A stretch of DNA of 12,031 nucleotides, taken from contig CAYQXJ010000031.1 in the NCBI GenBank assembly GCA_964421565.1, forward strand, positions 1-12,031, in the 5' to 3' direction. Position numbers and translations under genes: made by a program. Under the pieces are notes generated by a model. That model was not told the origin of the DNA. It searched no databases and saw only the letters and a program-made list of their open reading frames with translations. Each line of letters begins with the position of its first letter. Position 1 is the stretch's first letter. Positions 1 through 5,750 of this stretch are shown piece after piece. The stretch is from CAYQXJ01 sp964421565. Its GTDB lineage: Bacteria; Planctomycetota; Brocadiia; SM23-32.

Positions 1-2
1 AG

Positions 3-149
3 GCCGCCCTGCGCCACTCCTCCCTCGACCTCACCATGAACGTCTACACCGACCCCGAGTTGCTCGATGTGGCTGGAGCGCCGGAGGCACTGCCGGACCT
101 ATCGGTGAGCAACGACGCCCAGGCCAAACCGCAGCGAGCTACGCGCTAA
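3..149 (+). CDS. Tyrosine recombinase/phage integrase, C-terminal end (partial)
   Basis: This is the last 48 codons of a gene that begins before the window. The reading frame from base 3 gives AALRHSSLDLTMNVYTDPEL, then LLDVAGAPEALPDL and a short polar tail ending in TAA. The R-H-S box followed by an L-T-M-N-V-Y-T segment matches the C-terminal catalytic region of tyrosine recombinases: R-H is in the conserved H/R box and the Tyr of VYTD is the expected nucleophile. The LLDVAGA-type end is, from memory, common in planctomycete integrases. Such enzymes integrate and excise mobile elements by strand exchange at att sites, often in tRNA genes. Only the tail is visible, so intactness cannot be judged. 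It reads towards the 634-6599 gene block, and a tRNA-Gly 3' fragment lies near 7.1 kb, but I see no direct proof that the two belong to one element. Confidence 0.8.
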   Translation, partial: AALRHSSLDLTMNVYTDPELLDVAGAPEALPDLSVSNDAQAKPQRATR

Positions 150-561
150 GGTTCTCTTCTTCCTTCCGCTCTCCTGCTGACTGACTACTTGCCGCGTTCG
201 ATCTCGTCCTTCAGGTGGTGCAGCCCGACTTCCACCACTTCGTCGGCCATCGACTGTCTGCTGTTGTTCTTTGCGCCATTCGCCGAGACGGAGAAGCCGC
301 CTGGATGTTCGGCCGCACACGGTCCCCAACCGCCTGGATCAACGGCGAGGCAAGGTGCAGTTGCCAGGCTGTCGCCTAATGCCATTGTTCTGTCGCCATG
401 CTCTGCCGCGGTCCTGTTTCCCGCCGGAGCGGACGCGTGGGTCACAGGGAAGAAACCGGCCCCGCCAGGGAACCACGGTCTCGGGTCAGCTACTCGGGGG
501 GCCGTCGCCAAGGAGTGGTAATCGCTGCAGGACGTCGCTCTGCGAAAACCTATAGGGGCAC
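150..561. other. Gene-poor stretch between integrase tail and ArsR promoter
   Basis: No convincing complete gene lies here. Open frames exist on both strands, but their composition (many Pro, Arg, Ser, no family motif) looks like shadow coding in GC-rich DNA. The only coding-like part is the leftmost stretch read on the minus strand (see the separate entry ending at 185). No copy of the tRNA-Gly 3' end found at 7101-7149 is visible here. Confidence 0.5.
185..301 (-). pseudogene. Possible 3' remnant of an unknown gene
   Basis: Read on the minus strand, this segment gives GFSVSANGAKNNSRQ followed by SMADEVVEVGLHHLKDEIERGK-type sequence (the last 21 residues begin at a Met codon at 247) and a TAG stop. 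The final 21 codons show strong third-position G/C and an amphipathic, charged helix-like composition, unlike the Pro/Arg-rich shadow frames around it. Further upstream the frame loses this character. I recognise no family. It may be the end of a decayed gene converging on the integrase, or a very short peptide gene starting at the internal ATG, but no good ribosome binding site is seen. Confidence is low. Confidence 0.2.
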
Positions 562-590
562 TGGGCAAAGCAGACAAGCCGTAGTAAACT
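562..590 (+). promoter_or_regulatory. Candidate promoter of the ArsR-led gene block
   Basis: A -35-like TGGGCA (562-567, 4 of 6 to TTGACA) is separated by 17 nt from a -10-like TAAACT (585-590, 4 of 6 to TATAAT). The region is clearly more AT-rich than its surroundings and lies 44 nt before the regulator start codon. This is inference from pattern only. Confidence 0.35.
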
Positions 591-610
591 ATTCAATTAG
601 ACACTTGAGA
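591..610. promoter_or_regulatory. Candidate ArsR-type operator (imperfect palindrome)
   Basis: ATTCAA (591-596) and TTGAGA (605-610) form an imperfect inverted repeat around an 8-nt AT-rich spacer, immediately downstream of the candidate -10 box and just before the regulator gene. ArsR-family repressors usually bind AT-rich imperfect palindromes of this general form over or next to their own promoter. This would allow autoregulation of the block. The half-sites match in only 4 to 5 positions, so it is tentative. Confidence 0.35.
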
Positions 611-633
611 AACATCTCCGGCCAGGTGCAGCC

Positions 634-1041
634 ATGCCGAATGAATACCGAGCGTTCAGGGATGCCATCTATGAGCAGTTCGCCCGCGTGGGGAAGGCCG
701 CCGACTGCCCCAAACGCATCGAGCTGCTCGACCTTCTCAGCCAGGGAGAGCGCACGGTCGGGACCCCGGCCGAGCTGACGAACATGTCCGTCGCCAACAC
801 CTCACGGCACTTGCGGCTGCTCTTGTCGGATCGCCTTGTGGAGCTGGAGAAAAGGGGCGTTCACGCGTGGTACCGGCTCGCCGACGAGAGTGTGTTTGAA
901 CTCCTGCGTGCCATTAGAACCGTGGCCGAGGTTCGGTTTGCGAAGGTGGAGCAGGTTACCCGGAACTTCCTGGAAGGCCGGGAAGGGATGGAGCCCGTGG
1001 ACAGGGAAACTTCACTTCCGTCTCGTACAACATCGGCCTGA
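634..1041 (+). CDS. ArsR-family HTH transcriptional regulator, lacking the usual C-terminal rhodanese domain
   Basis: The 135-residue product is a small winged-helix repressor. Residues about 20-82 hold the ArsR-type fold: PKRIELLDLLSQGERTV, then the recognition-helix region SVANTSRHLRLL (52-63), then the wing VHAWYRLAD (76-84). It resembles the N-terminal half of the ArsR-rhodanese regulators, in which an SVANTSQHL-type helix and a helical linker ending near L-E-P-V-x-R-E are followed by a rhodanese domain. Here the linker NFLEGREGMEPVDRE ends at residue 125, and only ten unrelated residues follow before the stop. The classical CxC metal site of arsenic-sensing ArsR is absent; a lone Cys is at 25. 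The start ATG has a weak AGGTG (624-628). It probably controls the downstream genes. The abrupt end coincides with a sequence junction (see 1008-1100), so truncation by deletion is likely; DNA binding may survive, since the HTH is complete. Confidence 0.85.
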   Translation: MPNEYRAFRDAIYEQFARVGKAADCPKRIELLDLLSQGERTVGTPAELTNMSVANTSRHLRLLLSDRLVELEKRGVHAWYRLADESVFELLRAIRTVAEVRFAKVEQVTRNFLEGREGMEPVDRETSLPSRTTSA

Positions 1042-1100
1042 CGGATGACATCTTCACCGAGCGTTACCTTCGCCAGGCACCGAGAAAATGGCTCGAGTAA
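1008..1100 (+). pseudogene. 3' tail of another gene fused behind arsR (outer-membrane lipoprotein-sorting-like)
   Basis: In the frame one base before that of the regulator, positions 1008-1100 encode a 30-residue tail, NFTSVSYNIGLTDDIFTER then YLRQAPRKWLE, and a TAA stop. The segment has a coherent protein-like composition and resembles, from memory, the extreme C-terminus (…DDIFTERYLRRPPR…) of outer-membrane lipoprotein-sorting/LolA-like proteins often paired with RND-type exporters. No start codon or body of that gene precedes it; the upstream sequence is the regulator. The simplest reading is a deletion that joined the 5' part of an ArsR-rhodanese gene to the 3' end of a different gene. 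The family label is uncertain; the presence of a foreign coding tail is better supported. Confidence 0.4.
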
Positions 1101-1128
1101 AACGACGGAAGCCGATACGGGTGCGCCG

Positions 1129-1572
1129 ATGAAGTGGCTCGCTCCGCCGGTCCTCCTGCTGGCGTGCCTGGGCGCAATGGTCCTGTTGCGAGGGCGCTGG
1201 CCGCTATGGGTGTTCCTGCGGCCGCCCTTCACGTGGACGGGGATGGTTCCGTTATTGGCAGGCGCGGCGCTTATCGTGGCCGGCCTGCGTCGCTTCAGAA
1301 GGTCGCGCACGACGATAGAGCCGTTCCGCGAGGCGCGGCGATTGGTGACGGATGGGATCTTCCGCTATACCCGAAACCCCATGTACCTGGGAGAGGTCCT
1401 GGTGCTCGTCGGCGCATGGATTCTCACGGGGGCGGTGTTGCCCGTCGTTGCGGTTGGGGCCTATGCCGTCATTGCCGATCGCTGGTTCATTCGCGCGGAG
1501 GAGGCGATGCTGATCGAGAAGTTCGGCCGAGAGTACCGAGACTACTGCCGGAAGACCCCCCGTTGGATTTGA
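1129..1572 (+). CDS. Isoprenylcysteine carboxyl methyltransferase-like membrane methyltransferase
   Basis: The 147-residue protein belongs to the ICMT/phospholipid N-methyltransferase superfamily of small integral membrane, SAM-dependent methyltransferases. The N-terminus has a hydrophobic helix (about 5-20) and a second one (39-53). The signature TDGIFRYTRNPMYLG (74-88) is followed by a hydrophobic hairpin (90-117). The C-terminal SAM-binding element is E-E (124-125) with FGREYRDYCRKTPRW (132-146), very close to the family consensus. The bacterial members' substrates are mostly unknown; isoprenylcysteine itself is unlikely in bacteria. An in-frame ATG at 1045 would add 28 polar residues overlapping the decayed tail at 1008-1100, so the ATG at 1129 directly before the first membrane helix is preferred, although no strong Shine-Dalgarno is visible. 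The gene lies 14 nt before the DsrE-like gene, so they are probably co-transcribed. Confidence 0.85.
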   Translation: MKWLAPPVLLLACLGAMVLLRGRWPLWVFLRPPFTWTGMVPLLAGAALIVAGLRRFRRSRTTIEPFREARRLVTDGIFRYTRNPMYLGEVLVLVGAWILTGAVLPVVAVGAYAVIADRWFIRAEEAMLIEKFGREYRDYCRKTPRWI

Positions 1573-1586
1573 GACAAGGAGAACGC

Positions 1587-1907
1587 ATGAAACTGGACAT
1601 GATAATCACGCGGGCGGAACCGGAGACCGTCTGTAACGCACTTCGACTTGCGCTTTACAGCCTTGAGCAGGGCGACCAAGTGCGCATCTTCCTATCCGGT
1701 AAGGACGTCGAGATCGACAGGATCAACGATGCGAAGTTCGACGTGAAAGAGCAGGCACAAGAAGTGCTGAACGCGGGAAGGGAATTCCTTGCTTGCGGAA
1801 CGTGTCTGAAACTGCGCGATTCCGAGGGCTCGGAGATTTGCCCCCTTTCGACCCTCAAGGACCATTATGAGATCGTCCGGGATTCCGACAGGCTCGTGAC
1901 GGTCTGA
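1587..1907 (+). CDS. DsrE-family sulfur relay-like protein
   Basis: The 106-residue protein matches the small DsrE/TusD-type fold. It has a first beta strand KLDMIITR, a helix with P-E-T-V-C-N-A-L-R-L-A, the strand VRIFLSG (32-38), and the typical helix-strand segment FDVKEQAQEVLNAGREFLACG (51-71). Cysteines sit at 70 and 73 in a C-G-T-C arrangement plus C85; in DsrE and TusD relatives a cysteine in this region carries persulfide sulfur. The protein is probably cytoplasmic and may take sulfur from a cysteine desulfurase, one of which is encoded at 4526. The start is well supported: AAGGAGA lies at 1576-1582, a few bases before the ATG. The same frame stays open much further upstream inside the methyltransferase gene, but that part is out-of-frame shadow. 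Partner and acceptor are not shown by sequence. Confidence 0.85.
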   Translation: MKLDMIITRAEPETVCNALRLALYSLEQGDQVRIFLSGKDVEIDRINDAKFDVKEQAQEVLNAGREFLACGTCLKLRDSEGSEICPLSTLKDHYEIVRDSDRLVTV

Positions 1908-1946
1908 TGGACCGGAGACGACTTCGCCACATCACGAAAGCGCTGC

Positions 1947-2357
1947 ATGGACGAACAATGGCAAAACGAGACTCAACGTCGCCTTGAGAAGGAACGGCTG
2001 GCGCGCAAGATCCTCGGCGTGGACGAAAGCGCCGACATTCTCGCGATCAAGAAGGCTTTCTGGCTCTTGGCCATGAAGCACCATCCCGACAAGCGCCCCG
2101 GCGACGCGGAGGCGCAGAAACGGTTCGCCAACATGGTGAGCGCCTATGAATTCCTCACAAAAGGGGAATCGAAAGGATGGGACCCCGAGCCGGACGATGC
2201 GCCTGAAGAACCGCGCATCGGCGAGTATCTTGCGAACGAATGGGGCTACTTCTGCTGGTGGAGTGAGAGCTTCGGCTTCCGAGCCGACGATACGAAGGGA
2301 CGCGAAGGCAGGCATGAACCGCGGGAGCGCCCGTCGAAATCTGAACGGCGCAACTGA
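1947..2357 (+). CDS. J-domain (DnaJ-like) protein
   Basis: The 136-residue product has one J domain at about 19-75: ARKILGVDESADILAIKKAF, the invariant HPD at 46-48 in KHHPDKRPGD, and helix IV ending SAYEFLT. J domains stimulate the ATPase of Hsp70 (DnaK/HscA) partners. No Gly/Phe region, zinc-finger repeats or C-terminal client domain of classical DnaJ follow. Instead there is an acidic stretch (79-89), an aromatic patch N-E-W-G-Y-F-C-W-W-S-E-S-F-G-F (97-111) and a charged tail (112-136). This makes it a type III J protein with a private, probably substrate-specific end. No Hsp70 gene is nearby, so it would use a chromosomal one. Sitting between DsrE-like and CGGC genes, it could play a role comparable to HscB in Fe-S assembly, but that is inference. 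The ribosome binding site is weak (GAAAG before the ATG). Confidence 0.85.
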   Translation: MDEQWQNETQRRLEKERLARKILGVDESADILAIKKAFWLLAMKHHPDKRPGDAEAQKRFANMVSAYEFLTKGESKGWDPEPDDAPEEPRIGEYLANEWGYFCWWSESFGFRADDTKGREGRHEPRERPSKSERRN

Positions 2358-2404
2358 TCGCGGTTCCGCGAAGTGGATGCAACAACGAAGAGAAAGGACG
2401 CCGC

Positions 2405-2738
2405 ATGAAGAAAGTGGGACTCATCCGTTGCCAGCAGACGGAAGACATTTGTCCCGGGACGACCGATTTCAAAGTTGCCTCACAGGGCAAGCTAGCATTT
2501 GAAGAGCCCGGACCTGTCGAGCTGGTCGGATTTGTCAGTTGCGGCGGATGCCCGGGCAAGCGCGCCATCGCGCGCGCCAAGCTCATGGTCGAACGAGGCG
2601 CAGAGGCCGTCGTCTTCGCATCGTGCATCTCCAGGGGCAACCCGATCGGCTATCCCTGTCCTCACTACGCCAACATGTAGGGATGCGGTTGCGAAAGCCA
2701 TGGGCCCGGACATCCCGATTATCGAGTACACGCACTGA
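2405..2738 (+). pseudogene. CGGC domain-containing protein, frameshifted near its C-terminus
   Basis: The ATG at 2405, with AAAGGA at 2393-2398, opens a 91-residue frame ending at TAG 2678-2680. It reads MKKVGLIRCQQTEDICPGTT, then FVSCGGCPGKRA with the C-G-G-C box at 46-49, further cysteines at 9, 16, 74 and 85, and the typical CPHY near the end. CGGC proteins are small cysteine-rich, putatively metal-binding proteins of unknown function. The stop comes right after C-P-H-Y-A-N-M. Skipping one base (T at 2678) gives R-D-A-V-A-K-A-M-G-P-D-I-P-I-I-E-Y-T-H and a TGA at 2736-2738, which is how family members normally end. So the gene carries a +1 frameshift that removes about 19 residues. All the conserved cysteines lie before the break, so partial function is possible; a sequencing or assembly error is equally possible. 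No slippery heptamer suggests programmed frameshifting. Confidence 0.75.
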
Positions 2739-2795
2739 CCGGCCTCCGCGGCCCCCCTCGCATCGATGCCTGAGGAGCCGCATAGGCCAAAGAAG

Positions 2796-2813
2796 GCCGC
2801 CCCCCGGGGCGGC
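2796..2813. terminator. Strong GC hairpin, possible attenuator or terminator
   Basis: GCCGCCCC (2796-2803), CC loop, GGGGCGGC (2806-2813) form a perfect 8-bp inverted repeat, though the 2-nt loop means the end pairs would open. It lies 57 nt after the CGGC gene and 12 nt before the GTG of the membrane hydroxylase. No T-run follows, so it is not a classical intrinsic terminator; it may slow RNA polymerase, stabilise the upstream transcript end, or hide the 2826 start. Confidence 0.4.
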
Positions 2814-2825
2814 ATGGCCCGGTGA

Positions 2826-3752
2826 GTGGAGACCGAAAACGACTGGATTATCTTCCGGCGGAGAATCGGAGAGGATTGGACGTTGGCTGAGACCCTACAG
2901 ACCTGGATTCCGTGGATTGTGGCGGCATGGTTCGTGCTCCTGTTCGGGCTTGAACGTGTTCGCCCGTTGCGCCATCCAGCCCGGCCGGGGTGGGGCCGCG
3001 TCGGACTGAACGCATTGGCCGTTGCGCTGGCGCTGGGGGTTGCCGCCGTTACCGTTGCCCCGACGATGGCGAGCGCCCTGGAGTGGACGCGTCACGCGGA
3101 GTTCGGCCTGTTGCGCCAGGCCGGCTTGCCGGCACCGTTATCTCTGACGGTGGGGGTTCTGCTGCTGGACTTGACCTTCTACTGGTGGCACCGGTTGAAC
3201 CATAGCTGGCCGCTGTTGTGGCGGTTCCACAACGTGCACCACATCGACCCCGATCTGGATTCCACGACCGCTTTCCGTTTTCACGCCGGCGAGATCGCGT
3301 ATTCTGCCGCCTTCCGCGCGGTGCAGATCGGGATAATCGGCCCGGGCGCGTTGACGCTCGCTGTATACGAGTTGCTGTTTCTCAGCGGCACCGTGTTTCA
3401 TCACAGCAACGTACGTCTGCCCGTGGGGTTGGAACGCGCACTTAACTACGTCTTCGTCACGCCCCGCATGCACGGCATCCATCATTCCGTGATTCGCGAC
3501 GAGACCAACTCGAACTACTCGGTCGTGTTCCGCTGGTGGGACGTGCTCCACCGCAGCCTGCGTCTCAACGTGCCTCAGGACAAGATCCGTATCGGAGTGG
3601 CAGGATACAAGCGCCCGCAGGATAACTCACTGGCCTCTATGCTGGCGCTCCCGTTCAAGCAGCAGCGCGAGTACTGGCGCACGCCGCAGGGCGGCGATTC
3701 GCGGGTTAGAACGGAATGGGACCCGGACGCACCTGGACACATGGCCGAATGA
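2826..3752 (+). CDS. Sterol desaturase / fatty acid hydroxylase family membrane enzyme
   Basis: The 308-residue product is a membrane di-iron enzyme of the fatty acid hydroxylase superfamily. Hydrophobic segments lie at about 26-43, 60-80, 104-120 and 165-188. The histidine motifs that ligate the iron pair are all present: HRLNH (122-126), HNVHH (135-139), H153 in FRFHAGE, HH at 192-193, and HGIHH (216-220). Such enzymes use O2 to hydroxylate or desaturate lipids, sterols or related substrates at the membrane; the actual substrate here is unknown. The start is uncertain. The GTG at 2826 has no clear ribosome binding site, whereas the in-frame TTG at 2883 is preceded by GGAGAGGA (2868-2875) with 7-nt spacing and would give a 289-residue protein beginning just before the first membrane helix. 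The hairpin at 2796-2813 also favours the later start. The gene is followed by a SAM methyltransferase in the same direction. Confidence 0.85.
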   Translation: METENDWIIFRRRIGEDWTLAETLQTWIPWIVAAWFVLLFGLERVRPLRHPARPGWGRVGLNALAVALALGVAAVTVAPTMASALEWTRHAEFGLLRQAGLPAPLSLTVGVLLLDLTFYWWHRLNHSWPLLWRFHNVHHIDPDLDSTTAFRFHAGEIAYSAAFRAVQIGIIGPGALTLAVYELLFLSGTVFHHSNVRLPVGLERALNYVFVTPRMHGIHHSVIRDETNSNYSVVFRWWDVLHRSLRLNVPQDKIRIGVAGYKRPQDNSLASMLALPFKQQREYWRTPQGGDSRVRTEWDPDAPGHMAE

Positions 3753-3775
3753 ATGCCAGGCGGGGGAGAAGCAAA

Positions 3776-3814
3776 GTGGCCGGCAAGAATGATATCACCC
3801 GGTACACGCACTGA
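3776..3814 (+). other. Twelve-codon mini-ORF or gene-end remnant before the methyltransferase
   Basis: A GTG at 3776 preceded by a GGGGGAGAAG stretch opens a 12-codon frame, MAGKNDITRYTH, stopping just before the methyltransferase. Its last bases, GTACACGCACTGAC (3802-3815), are identical to the end of the CGGC gene (2726-2739, encoding …EYTH-stop). It could be a leader peptide, a remnant 3' end of a CGGC-like gene, or chance. Not a confident gene. Confidence 0.2.
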
Positions 3815-3824
3815 CGGCTTACTC

Positions 3825-4529
3825 ATGGAACAGGTATTCGACAAGACCGCCGAGGCGTATGACCGGTGGTACGAGAGCGCCGAAGGCGCGGGCATCTTCC
3901 GGGAGGAGCTGGCCTGCGTGCAACTCGTCTGCCCGGAGCGCCGCGGGCGCTGGCTTGAAGTGGGCGTCGGGACCGGGCGCTTTGCGGCGGCGCTGGGGAT
4001 CGGGGAAGGCGTAGACCCCTCGCAGAAGATGCTGGAATACGCGGCGCGACGCGGTGTGCGCACCCATCCTGCGGCGGCCGAAGACCTGCCCTTCCCGCAG
4101 GGGGCTTTCGATGGCGTGCTCATGGCGCTTGCGCTCTGTTTCGTTGAGGATTCCGAGCAGGCGTTTGCGGAATGCTTCAGGATACTGCGCCACGGTGGCG
4201 TGCTCCTGTTGGGCGTCGTCCCCGCAGACAGCGCCTGGGGCCGCGAGTACGCCCGGAAGGCCGCCGAGGGGCACCCGATCTACGCGCTCGCGCGTTTCCG
4301 TACCCTGTCTGAGATTGTGACCTTAGCCGAACGCGCGGGATTCGTCCTCAGCGACACCGCGGGCGCACTGTTCTGGAAGCCGGGCGAGCGGCCCACTTCC
4401 GCCCCCCGCGTCCAGAAAGGTGTGGCCGGAGGCGCGGGATTCGCCGCTTTGCGGTTTGACAAGGCCGAAGACGCATCCGAAGCAGATGCCGCATGCACTC
4501 AGGCAACCATTTTGGAGCATGGGCCATGA
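3825..4529 (+). CDS. Class I SAM-dependent methyltransferase
   Basis: The 234-residue product (from the ATG at 3825) has the Rossmann-type methyltransferase fold. It begins MEQVFDKTAEAYDRWYES, a common N-terminal cap in this family. Motif I is LEVGVGTGRFA (44-54), the acidic residue after strand 2 is in GVDPS (62-66), motif II/III lies around EDLPFPQGAFDGVLMALALC (86-105), and a LRHGGVLLLG post-motif follows (121-130). The substrate is unknown; related proteins act on small molecules. The C-terminal 40 residues are poorly conserved in appearance. The frame is open to an ATG at 3753 directly behind the previous stop, but that would add 24 residues of non-family sequence, so 3825 is chosen. The stop codon overlaps the cysteine desulfurase start as ATGA at 4526-4529, which implies translational coupling and a shared job. 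Confidence 0.85.
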   Translation: MEQVFDKTAEAYDRWYESAEGAGIFREELACVQLVCPERRGRWLEVGVGTGRFAAALGIGEGVDPSQKMLEYAARRGVRTHPAAAEDLPFPQGAFDGVLMALALCFVEDSEQAFAECFRILRHGGVLLLGVVPADSAWGREYARKAAEGHPIYALARFRTLSEIVTLAERAGFVLSDTAGALFWKPGERPTSAPRVQKGVAGGAGFAALRFDKAEDASEADAACTQATILEHGP

Positions 4530-5647
4530 ACCACATCTATCTCGACCACAACGCCAGCACGCCGATCGCGCCGGAGGTCACCGACGCCATGCGGCCACAC
4601 CTGACCGAGCACTTCGGCAATCCCTCCAGCCGTCACTGGGCCGGCGAGCCGGCCAAGGCGGCTGTCGAACGTGCCCGAGGGCAGCTCGCGGGGCTCCTGG
4701 GATGCGAGCCCTCAGAAGTCGTCTTCACCAGCGGCGGCAGCGAGTCGAACAATCATGCCACCAAGGGCGTCTTTTTCGCCAGCCGCGACCGGGGCGAGCA
4801 CATCATCACCTCTCAGGTCGAGCACCCGGCCGTGCTCGAGCCCTGCCGCTTCCTGGAGCGGCTTGGCGCGACCATCACCTACCTGCCGGTTGACCGGTTA
4901 GGCCAGGTGGACCCGGGCGATGTTCGGCGTGCCATCACCGACCGTACGATCCTCATCACCGTGATGCACGCGAACAACGAGGTCGGGACGGTCCAGCCGA
5001 TCCGACAGATCGCCGCCATTGCGCGCGAGCGGGGCGTCACTTCTCACACCGACGCGGCGCAGTCGGTCGGGAAGATCGCCACGAACGTCGACGATCTCGG
5101 TGTCGATCTCCTCAGCGTCGCGGGCCACAAGCTGTATGCCCCCAAGGGCGTGGGCGCGCTCTATGTTCGCAAGGGCACGGCCATCGAGCCGCTGATCCAC
5201 GGCGCGGGGCACGAGTCGGGCCGTCGTGCCGGAACCGAGAACATGCTGCTCGACGTGGGACTGGGAAAAGCATGCGAGATCGCCGAACAGTGGGTCGGCA
5301 TGCCCACAGTGAAAAACCTGCGCGACCTCCTTTGGGAAGAACTGCAGGGCGCCTTCGGGGAGGACGTCGTCCTCAACGGACACCCCACGGAACGCCTGCC
5401 GAACACGTTGAACGTGAGCTTTGTCGGCAGGTCCGGCGGCGACATTCTTGCGGGGCTGGACGGCGTGGCGGCCTCTACGGGCTCGGCATGCCACGAGGGC
5501 GCTGTCGAGCTATCGCCCGTGCTCAGGGCAATGGATACGCCGCCCGAGGTGGGTATGGGGGCGATCCGCTTCAGCCTGGGCCGGGGGACTACCCGCGAGG
5601 AAATCGAACAGGTGGCCGAATTGCTCCGCCGGCAGCTCAAGGTGTAG
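4526..5647 (+). CDS. Cysteine desulfurase (NifS/IscS-like, PLP-dependent)
   Basis: The 373-residue protein is a complete class V aminotransferase-fold cysteine desulfurase, which removes sulfur from L-cysteine to give alanine and an enzyme persulfide for Fe-S clusters, thiolated tRNA or other sulfur compounds. It begins MNHIYLDHNASTPIAPEV, as is typical. SGGSESNNHA lies at 69-78, VEHPAV with the cofactor-stacking His at 98-103, HANNEVGT at 148-155, and HTDAAQS at 174-180. The PLP lysine is K202 in SVAGHKLYAPKGVGALY, with RRAGTEN at 233-239. The catalytic cysteine is C322 in STGSACHEG, on the active-site loop before the A-I-R-F-S-L-G strand (346-352). The ATG at 4526 is chosen over 4493 because the family sequence starts there and the codon overlaps the methyltransferase stop. 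No IscU or NifU scaffold is adjacent; the DsrE-like protein upstream is a candidate sulfur acceptor by inference. Confidence 0.93.
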   Translation: MNHIYLDHNASTPIAPEVTDAMRPHLTEHFGNPSSRHWAGEPAKAAVERARGQLAGLLGCEPSEVVFTSGGSESNNHATKGVFFASRDRGEHIITSQVEHPAVLEPCRFLERLGATITYLPVDRLGQVDPGDVRRAITDRTILITVMHANNEVGTVQPIRQIAAIARERGVTSHTDAAQSVGKIATNVDDLGVDLLSVAGHKLYAPKGVGALYVRKGTAIEPLIHGAGHESGRRAGTENMLLDVGLGKACEIAEQWVGMPTVKNLRDLLWEELQGAFGEDVVLNGHPTERLPNTLNVSFVGRSGGDILAGLDGVAASTGSACHEGAVELSPVLRAMDTPPEVGMGAIRFSLGRGTTREEIEQVAELLRRQLKV

Positions 5648-5750
5648 CCGTGAGGGGGGCGTGGGCTGCTGTGCTCGACTTGGGGCGTGCGGCTCTCTGA
5701 CGCGCTCTGCCGACCCGGTTGATTCGTCCAGAAGCAAATGCGGGGGGCTC

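Noticed and set aside
634..1041. The regulator as the direct arsenic sensor of the ars operon
   Set aside because: It lacks the CxC-type metal site, resembles the rhodanese-linked ArsR group, and is far from and opposite to the ars genes.
1134..1586. Long upstream extension of the DsrE-like frame
   Set aside because: It overlaps the ICMT-like gene in another frame, is rich in Arg/Gly/Pro without family similarity, and the real start at 1587 has a clear AAGGAGA.
3753..3824. ATG at 3753 as the methyltransferase start
   Set aside because: The extra 24 residues do not resemble the family N-terminus, which begins M-E-Q-V-F-D-K at 3825.
5421..5750. Upstream extension of the phosphorylase frame into the cysteine desulfurase gene
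   Set aside because: The overlapped part is a shadow of the desulfurase; the protein family similarity starts after the ATG at 5751.
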